From positions 1 through 9,062 of the forward strand of contig JACCSZ010000068.1 in NCBI GenBank assembly GCA_013812695.1: 9,062 bases of DNA, written 5' to 3'. The stretch is from Gemmatimonadales bacterium (GTDB lineage: Bacteria; Gemmatimonadota; Gemmatimonadetes; Gemmatimonadales; GWC2-71-9). Positions 4,827 to 9,062 of this stretch are shown here, in pieces (the first letter of the stretch is position 1; every line of letters starts with the position of its first letter). The translations under genes were made by a program, and so were the position numbers. Under the pieces are notes generated by a model. That model was given only the letters and a program-made list of their open reading frames with translations. It was not told where the DNA came from and ran no database searches.

Positions 4827-6521
4827 TCAGGCCACCGCGTACAGCTCCGTCACGTCCCGCCCCGCAGGCCGGCTCATCAGCCGGAACTCGTCCAGCCGCA
4901 TCATCGGGTCATCCCGAAGCTCGAGGTCGAGTCCCGTCAGCTTCGAGAGGGTCTGCAGCAGCTTGGGCTCGTCCTCGAGCAGATAGAGCGCGACCTCGGG
5001 ATGGAGGCGGACGGCGAGCTGGCGTTCCCGGTGCTCGTGCCCGGCGCGTTTCAGAGCCCGCTCGAGCCGCCGGGCCACGACCTCGGGGGTGAACACGCGG
5101 CCGCTGCCACCACATGTGGGGCAGTCGGTGGTCATCGAATGCCAGAGCGACGGCCGCACGCGCTGCCGGGTCATCTCGACCAGCCCGAGGTCGGAGACGG
5201 CCAGCGCCTTGGTGCGCGCCCGGTCACGTCCAAGGTGCATGCGCAACTCCTGCAGCACCTTGTCCCGGTTGGACCGGGTTTCCATGTCGATGAAGTCGCA
5301 CACGATGATGCCGCCGATGTCACGGAGCCGGATCTGCCGCGCGATCTCCCGGGCGGCCTCCAGATTGGTCCGAAGAATGGTCTTCTCGGGATCTTTCTTT
5401 CCCGTATAGCGGCCGGTGTTCACGTCGATACTGATGAGCGCTTCGGTCGGCTGTACGATCAGAGACCCGCCGGTGGGCAGCTCGACCCGGGCCTTGAAGA
5501 GATCGCGGATCTCCGACTCGATGTCGAACTTGTCGAACAGCGGCGTCGCTTCGGCGTACATGTGCACGCGGCTGATGAGCTCGGGGTCGATCTGGGTGAG
5601 GTACTGTTCGATTTCATTGTAGAGCTCGCGCGAGTCGACATGCAGCGCGTCCACCTTGGCGCTGAAGAGGTCGCGGATGATGCCACGGGTCAGGCTGGTC
5701 TCGCGCTGCAGCAACGCCGGTGCCCGGCGGACAAACGTCTTCTTGCGATTGATCTTCTTCCAGAGCGCGAGCAGCGAGTCGATCTCGTGCCGGAAATGCT
5801 CCTCGGTGACGCCCTCGGCCACCGTGCGGACGATCACCCCGCCCGCGTCGTCGGGCAGTAGCTTGGTGACCATCTCGCGGAGCTTGGCCCGCTGCTCGCG
5901 GCTCTCGATCTTACGACTGACGCCCACCTTGGACGCGTACGGCATGTACACGAGGAAGCGACCCGGCAGGGAGATCTGCGCGGTGACGCGGCAGCCCTTG
6001 GTGCTGATCGGCTCCTTGGTGACCTGCACCGGGAGTGCCTGGCCCTTCTTGAGGATGTCCTGGATGTTCGGGACGGCACGCCGCGGAGAGATCTCCCGCT
6101 GCCTGGCTTCACCACCGTTGGTCACCAGTTCGGTGGAAGCTGTAGTGCGTCCGCGCCGGCGCCGGTCTCGGCCACGCCACCCGGCCTTCCGCTCGCCCGG
6201 ACCGTCGTCCGGAGCCACCGCGCCGGCCCCTTCGGCGACCTCACTCTCCGCCACCTCATCCTCGGCGACTTCGACCGGATCCTCGTCCTCGTCGGGCTCG
6301 AGCAGATCGGAGGCGTGGAGAAACGCGCTCTTCTCCAGACCGATATCGACGAACGCGGCCTGGATGCCGGGCAGGACGGCTTCGACCCGGCCGAGGTAGA
6401 TATCGCCGACGGTGCGCCTGTGGTCGGGGCGGTCGACGAGTAGCTCGACCAGACGATCGTCTTCGAGGATGGCCAGTCGGGTCTCCCGCTGGCTGCCATT
6501 GATCAGGATCTCGCGCTTCAA
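4827..6521 (-). CDS. rng: RNase E/G family endoribonuclease
   Basis: The 564-residue protein matches the catalytic half of RNase E/G, which cuts single-stranded AU-rich RNA in rRNA maturation and mRNA decay. An S1 RNA-binding domain begins near 37 (GDIYLGRVEAVLPGIQAAFVDIG) and is split by an insert at about 74-145. The DNase I-like catalytic part holds metal-binding Asp366 (IDVNTGR) and Asp409 (CDFIDM), 43 residues apart, as are E. coli Asp303 and Asp346. The Zn-link CPTC (Cys467, Cys470) lies 101 residues after Asp366, again as in E. coli. There is no degradosome-type C-terminal extension, so RNase G is the better name. The TTG start is supported by the family N-terminus (MKREILIN), GAGG seven bases upstream, and an in-frame stop four codons upstream. 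Confidence 0.97.
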   Translation of the reverse strand: MKREILINGSQRETRLAILEDDRLVELLVDRPDHRRTVGDIYLGRVEAVLPGIQAAFVDIGLEKSAFLHASDLLEPDEDEDPVEVAEDEVAESEVAEGAGAVAPDDGPGERKAGWRGRDRRRRGRTTASTELVTNGGEARQREISPRRAVPNIQDILKKGQALPVQVTKEPISTKGCRVTAQISLPGRFLVYMPYASKVGVSRKIESREQRAKLREMVTKLLPDDAGGVIVRTVAEGVTEEHFRHEIDSLLALWKKINRKKTFVRRAPALLQRETSLTRGIIRDLFSAKVDALHVDSRELYNEIEQYLTQIDPELISRVHMYAEATPLFDKFDIESEIRDLFKARVELPTGGSLIVQPTEALISIDVNTGRYTGKKDPEKTILRTNLEAAREIARQIRLRDIGGIIVCDFIDMETRSNRDKVLQELRMHLGRDRARTKALAVSDLGLVEMTRQRVRPSLWHSMTTDCPTCGGSGRVFTPEVVARRLERALKRAGHEHRERQLAVRLHPEVALYLLEDEPKLLQTLSKLTGLDLELRDDPMMRLDEFRLMSRPAGRDVTELYAVA

Positions 6522-6624
6522 GTCACGACCTCAGCCGCGGGGCGGAGCGCAGGCACGCGCCCCGGACCTGCACGCCGCAGCATATTGTGAAAGGAAAATT
6601 GGGCTCCGCAGGAACGCGGTGATC
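6522..6624 (-). promoter_or_regulatory. Structured 5' leader of the ribonuclease gene
   Basis: The predicted transcript has about 100 untranslated bases. An AU-rich tract (6581-6603, containing AATTTTCC and CACAATATG on the minus strand) stands out from the GC-rich surroundings. It is followed by a GC hairpin with a perfect 7-bp stem (6538-6544 with 6558-6564), and six bases later by the GAGG ribosome site (6529-6532). No U tract follows the hairpin, so it is not an intrinsic terminator. The arrangement resembles a leader through which RNase E could control its own message, but that role is inference. Confidence 0.4.
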
Positions 6625-6630
6625 GTGCCA

Positions 6631-6659
6631 ATTATATGTCGCGCCGAAGCTTACGGCAA
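6631..6659 (-). promoter_or_regulatory. Strong sigma-70-type promoter for the ribonuclease gene
   Basis: On the minus strand TTGCCG (6654-6659) and a perfect TATAAT (6631-6636) are separated by exactly 17 bp, the optimal spacing. Transcription would start near 6624. The -35 box begins one base after the stop codon of the acyl-CoA dehydrogenase gene, so no terminator fits between them and read-through from upstream remains possible. A full-consensus -10 box in such GC-rich DNA is unlikely by chance. Confidence 0.75.
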
Positions 6660-6660
6660 C

Positions 6661-7878
6661 TCAGTCGACCACCTGCCCCAGGATCTGGCGAGCGATGACC
6701 AGGCGTTGGATCTCGCTGGTTCCCTCACCGATCTCGCACACCTTGGCGTCGCGCATCATCCGCTCGACCGGGTAGTCCGTGGTGTATCCGTATCCGCCGA
6801 AGATCTGGACCGCTTTGGTGGTGTTCCGCATGGCCAGCTCCGAGCAGAACAGCTTGGCCATGGCGGCCTCCTTCTTGAACGGACGGCCGTGCTGTTTGAG
6901 CCAGGCGGCGTGGTACAGCAGGTGGGTGCCGGCCTCGATCTCGAGCGCCATGTCCGCCAGTTGAAAGTTGACCCCCTGAAAGCTGCCGATCGGCCGCCCG
7001 AACTGCTTGCGCACCCCGGCGTACCGCAGCGCCTCCTCGTACGCACCTTCGGCGATGCCCAGGGACAGCGCGGCGATTCCTATCCGTCCGGCGTCGAGGG
7101 TCTTGAGGAAGTTGATGAACCCGAATCCGAGCTGCCCCAGCACATTCTCCTTGGGCACCACGGCGTCCTCGAAGATGAGCTCGCGGGTGTCACTGGCGCG
7201 CCAACCCATCTTGTCTTCCTTCTTCCCCGCCCGCACTCCGGGGGTCTTGGCCAGATCTTCGGCGTGCCCCACGCCCAGCGACTTTGCCTCCGCCAGATCG
7301 ACCGTGTCCTTGGTGACGATGAAGCTGGTGATGCCCTTGTTCCCCCGGCCGGGCTCGGTGCGCGCCGTGACCGAGAAAATCTCGCCGACGCCGGCATGGG
7401 TGATGAAAATCTTGGACCCGTTGAGGAGGTAGTGATCGCCTTTGTCCACGGCGGTGGTGGTGGTGCCGCCGGCGTCGCTGCCCGCCCCTGGCTCCGTCAG
7501 GCCGAAGCCCCCGAGCACGCGCCCGGAGGCCAGCAGGGGGACGTAGCGCCGCTTCTGGTCGTCGGTGCCGAATTCGACGATCGGCGACGTACCCAGATTG
7601 GTGTGGGCGCTGATGGTGAGCGCATGGCTCGCGTCGACTTTGGCCATCTCGTGGATCGTGATGTAGTACGAAAGCTGGTCCATCCCCGCCCCGCCCAGGT
7701 CTTCGCTCCACGGCACCCCGAGCAGCCCCAGTTCGCCCATCGCCTTGACGTTGTCCCACGGAAAGGTCGAGGAGCGGTCCAGTTCGCGGGCGACCGGTGC
7801 GATCCGTTCGCTCGAGAATTCCCGGACCATCTCACGCACCTGGAGGTGGTGTTCGGTGAAATACAGGGAATCATCCAT
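6661..7878 (-). CDS. Acyl-CoA dehydrogenase (short/medium-chain type)
   Basis: The 405-residue flavoenzyme would oxidise an acyl-CoA to the trans-2-enoyl-CoA, passing electrons to ETF. Family landmarks are in order: N-terminal helical domain (5-120); GFGLTEPGAGSD at 124-135 in the FAD/substrate-binding beta domain; KIFITHAG at 156-163, where most relatives have ITNG; KEDKMGWRASDTRELIF at 220-236; the C-terminal helical domain with LDAGRIGIAA (261-270), KQFGRPI (291-297) and QIFGGYGYTTDYPVERMMRDAK (358-379). Glu385 in GEGTSEIQR is the predicted catalytic base. A 20-residue insertion (193-212) makes it longer than the usual 380. Substrate cannot be set from sequence; a butyryl-CoA or branched-chain type is likely. 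It begins 14 bases after recQ, with a poor ribosome site. Confidence 0.95.
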   Translation of the reverse strand: MDDSLYFTEHHLQVREMVREFSSERIAPVARELDRSSTFPWDNVKAMGELGLLGVPWSEDLGGAGMDQLSYYITIHEMAKVDASHALTISAHTNLGTSPIVEFGTDDQKRRYVPLLASGRVLGGFGLTEPGAGSDAGGTTTTAVDKGDHYLLNGSKIFITHAGVGEIFSVTARTEPGRGNKGITSFIVTKDTVDLAEAKSLGVGHAEDLAKTPGVRAGKKEDKMGWRASDTRELIFEDAVVPKENVLGQLGFGFINFLKTLDAGRIGIAALSLGIAEGAYEEALRYAGVRKQFGRPIGSFQGVNFQLADMALEIEAGTHLLYHAAWLKQHGRPFKKEAAMAKLFCSELAMRNTTKAVQIFGGYGYTTDYPVERMMRDAKVCEIGEGTSEIQRLVIARQILGQVVD

Positions 7879-7892
7879 GTGACGACCGGAGA

Positions 7893-9062
7893 TCAGGAGG
7901 AAGTGGAAGCGCCGGCGATGGGAGTGTCGCCTCGATCCGTGGGCTCAAGATAATCATCGGGCGGGGCGGCGGCGATCATCGCGAGCAACGCGTCGCCGTA
8001 CTTGGCCAGGGCTCGCGGCCCGAGCCCGGGGACCGCAGCCAGCGCCCGCGCGTCACGCGGGTGGGTGGCCAACAGCGCGTCGAGCACGCGGTTCTTGAGG
8101 ACCACATACTCGGGCACTCCCGCGTCCCGCGCGACCCGGCGGCGCCACGCCTCGAACACGAGGCGGCGCGGACTCGTGGTGTCGACGGGTTGCTGCACCT
8201 GGTGTGATCCCAAAGCGTCGAGGATGGCCCGACCCCAGCGCTCCGCGAGCGCGCTCCCGACCCCGGCGACGTCGGCGAGCGCGGCGGCGTCTGGCGGCGG
8301 CGTACGGGCCAGCGTGAGCAGGACCTCGGGTTCGAGGATGGCGGCACCCCACGGTCCGCGGCGGGGAGAGAGCGCCGCGCGCAGGCGCGCGAGGCGCGTG
8401 GCGACGGCGGGATCGCGCGGTGGTTCGACGGTGCGGCCGCGACAGCGGTCGCACCCGGAGCAGCGGTCCAACCGCTCGCCGAAGTACCCCACGAGCGCCT
8501 TCCGGCGGCAGCCGCCCCCGCGCGCGTACTTTTCGATCGCGGCAATGCGGGACTCGGCGCGGCGGCGCCGCTCGAGCACGGCGGACCAATCGATCGACCC
8601 ACGCTCCGGATGGAGTTCGTGCCTGAGCCGATCGGCCGAGGCTCGCACGTTGGCCGGCACTCCCGTGCACGCCTGCCCGTCCCGCCAGATGCGCTCGAGC
8701 AGCGGGCGCGGTGGAAATGTGACGTCGAGCTGACGCCGGTGCATCGTGGCGTCTCCGTCCCGCCAGAGCAGCACGCACCGAGCGAACTCGCCGTCGCGGC
8801 CGGCGCGGCCCGCCTCCTGGTAGTACGCCTCGGGGGTAGGCGGCAGGGTCCAGTGAACCACCAGCCGGATCTGCGGCTTGTCGATGCCCATGCCGAAGGC
8901 GCAGGTGGCGACGATCACGTCGAGCCGATCCTCGAGAAACGCCTCAAGCGTCAGGCCGCGACGCTCGCGCGAGAGTCCGGCGTGATACGGCGCGGCGCGG
9001 TGACCCGCCTGCGAGAGCGCCCGGGCGATCGCCTCGGTGACGCTCCGGGTGGGCGCGTAGAC
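7893..9062 (-). CDS. recQ: RecQ-family ATP-dependent DNA helicase (N-terminus cut by window edge)
   Basis: The frame is open from the right edge and gives 389 visible residues; helicase domain 1 (Walker A, DEAD/H box, about 235-240 residues) lies outside. Visible parts are motif IV (VYAPTRSVTE then YHAGL, 1-30), motif V (DVIVATCAFGMGIDKP, 48-63) and motif VI (YYQEAGRAGRDG, 80-91), followed by a zinc site with all four cysteines (185, 201, 204, 207 of the visible part) in GCRRKALVGYFGE...CxxCDRC. After that I see no RQC winged helix but an HRDC-like segment (about 222-284) and a full HRDC domain (about 298-370). RecQ unwinds DNA 3' to 5' in recombination and fork repair. The apparent start at 8918 is only an internal GTG. 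Confidence 0.93.
   Translation of the reverse strand, partial: VYAPTRSVTEAIARALSQAGHRAAPYHAGLSRERRGLTLEAFLEDRLDVIVATCAFGMGIDKPQIRLVVHWTLPPTPEAYYQEAGRAGRDGEFARCVLLWRDGDATMHRRQLDVTFPPRPLLERIWRDGQACTGVPANVRASADRLRHELHPERGSIDWSAVLERRRRAESRIAAIEKYARGGGCRRKALVGYFGERLDRCSGCDRCRGRTVEPPRDPAVATRLARLRAALSPRRGPWGAAILEPEVLLTLARTPPPDAAALADVAGVGSALAERWGRAILDALGSHQVQQPVDTTSPRRLVFEAWRRRVARDAGVPEYVVLKNRVLDALLATHPRDARALAAVPGLGPRALAKYGDALLAMIAAAPPDDYLEPTDRGDTPIAGASTSS

Noticed and set aside
6613..6632. TTGGCACG on the minus strand, resembling a sigma-54 -24 box
   Set aside because: There is no TTGC-type -12 element at the required distance (the sequence there is CGCGTT), and the match overlaps the sigma-70-type -10 region.
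6412..7953. A 513-codon plus-strand open frame opposite the acyl-CoA dehydrogenase and the start of the ribonuclease
   Set aside because: Antisense to well-supported genes, with low-complexity composition and no motif or ribosome site.
8893..8918. Start of the RecQ gene at the GTG at 8918
   Set aside because: The frame stays open to the right edge and the upstream residues encode helicase motif IV, so the gene continues beyond the window.

Overview
This 9.06 kb GC-rich window contains eleven protein genes packed with short gaps. All read on the minus strand except one. Style and content (ECF sigma/anti-sigma pair with a Spy-like protein, an RNase E/G gene beside rplU-rpmA, a short coiled-coil protein) suggest a free-living Gram-negative bacterium, most plausibly Gemmatimonadota. 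That assignment is inference from protein flavour only; no rRNA or other marker is present. I saw no tRNA, rRNA, CRISPR array, insertion sequence or phage gene, and no gap between genes exceeds 140 bp.

Reading right to left, in the direction of most transcription: a RecQ helicase cut by the right edge (7893-9062) is followed after 14 bp by an acyl-CoA dehydrogenase (6661-7878). A 139-bp gap holds a strong sigma-70-type promoter and a structured leader for an RNase E/G family ribonuclease with a TTG start (4827-6521). Then come a second promoter and the ribosomal protein pair rplU (L21, 4427-4741) and rpmA (L27, 4147-4419), closed by a clear hairpin terminator at 4097-4122. A 101-residue coiled-coil protein (3725-4030) ends 3 bp from the end of the convergent plus-strand glycerophosphodiester phosphodiesterase gene (3011-3721), which looks leaderless.

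The left third is an envelope-stress style cluster on the minus strand: ECF sigma factor (2405-2953), its zinc-binding transmembrane anti-sigma factor (1800-2408, ATGA overlap), a secreted Spy/CpxP-like protein (1303-1800, TAATG overlap), and a long-form NfeD membrane serine protease (1-1257, cut by the left edge). The first three are almost certainly translationally coupled. NfeD follows after 45 bp and may belong to the same transcript.

The window is mostly conserved cellular machinery. I found no convincing new defence or mobile system. The points most worth a second look are the sigma/anti-sigma/Spy/NfeD arrangement, the repeated acidic motif in the anti-sigma tail, the probable autoregulatory leader of the ribonuclease and the low-complexity insert in its S1 domain, a clean 20-residue insertion in the acyl-CoA dehydrogenase, a RecQ that seems to carry two HRDC domains in place of RQC, and the leaderless phosphodiesterase start.
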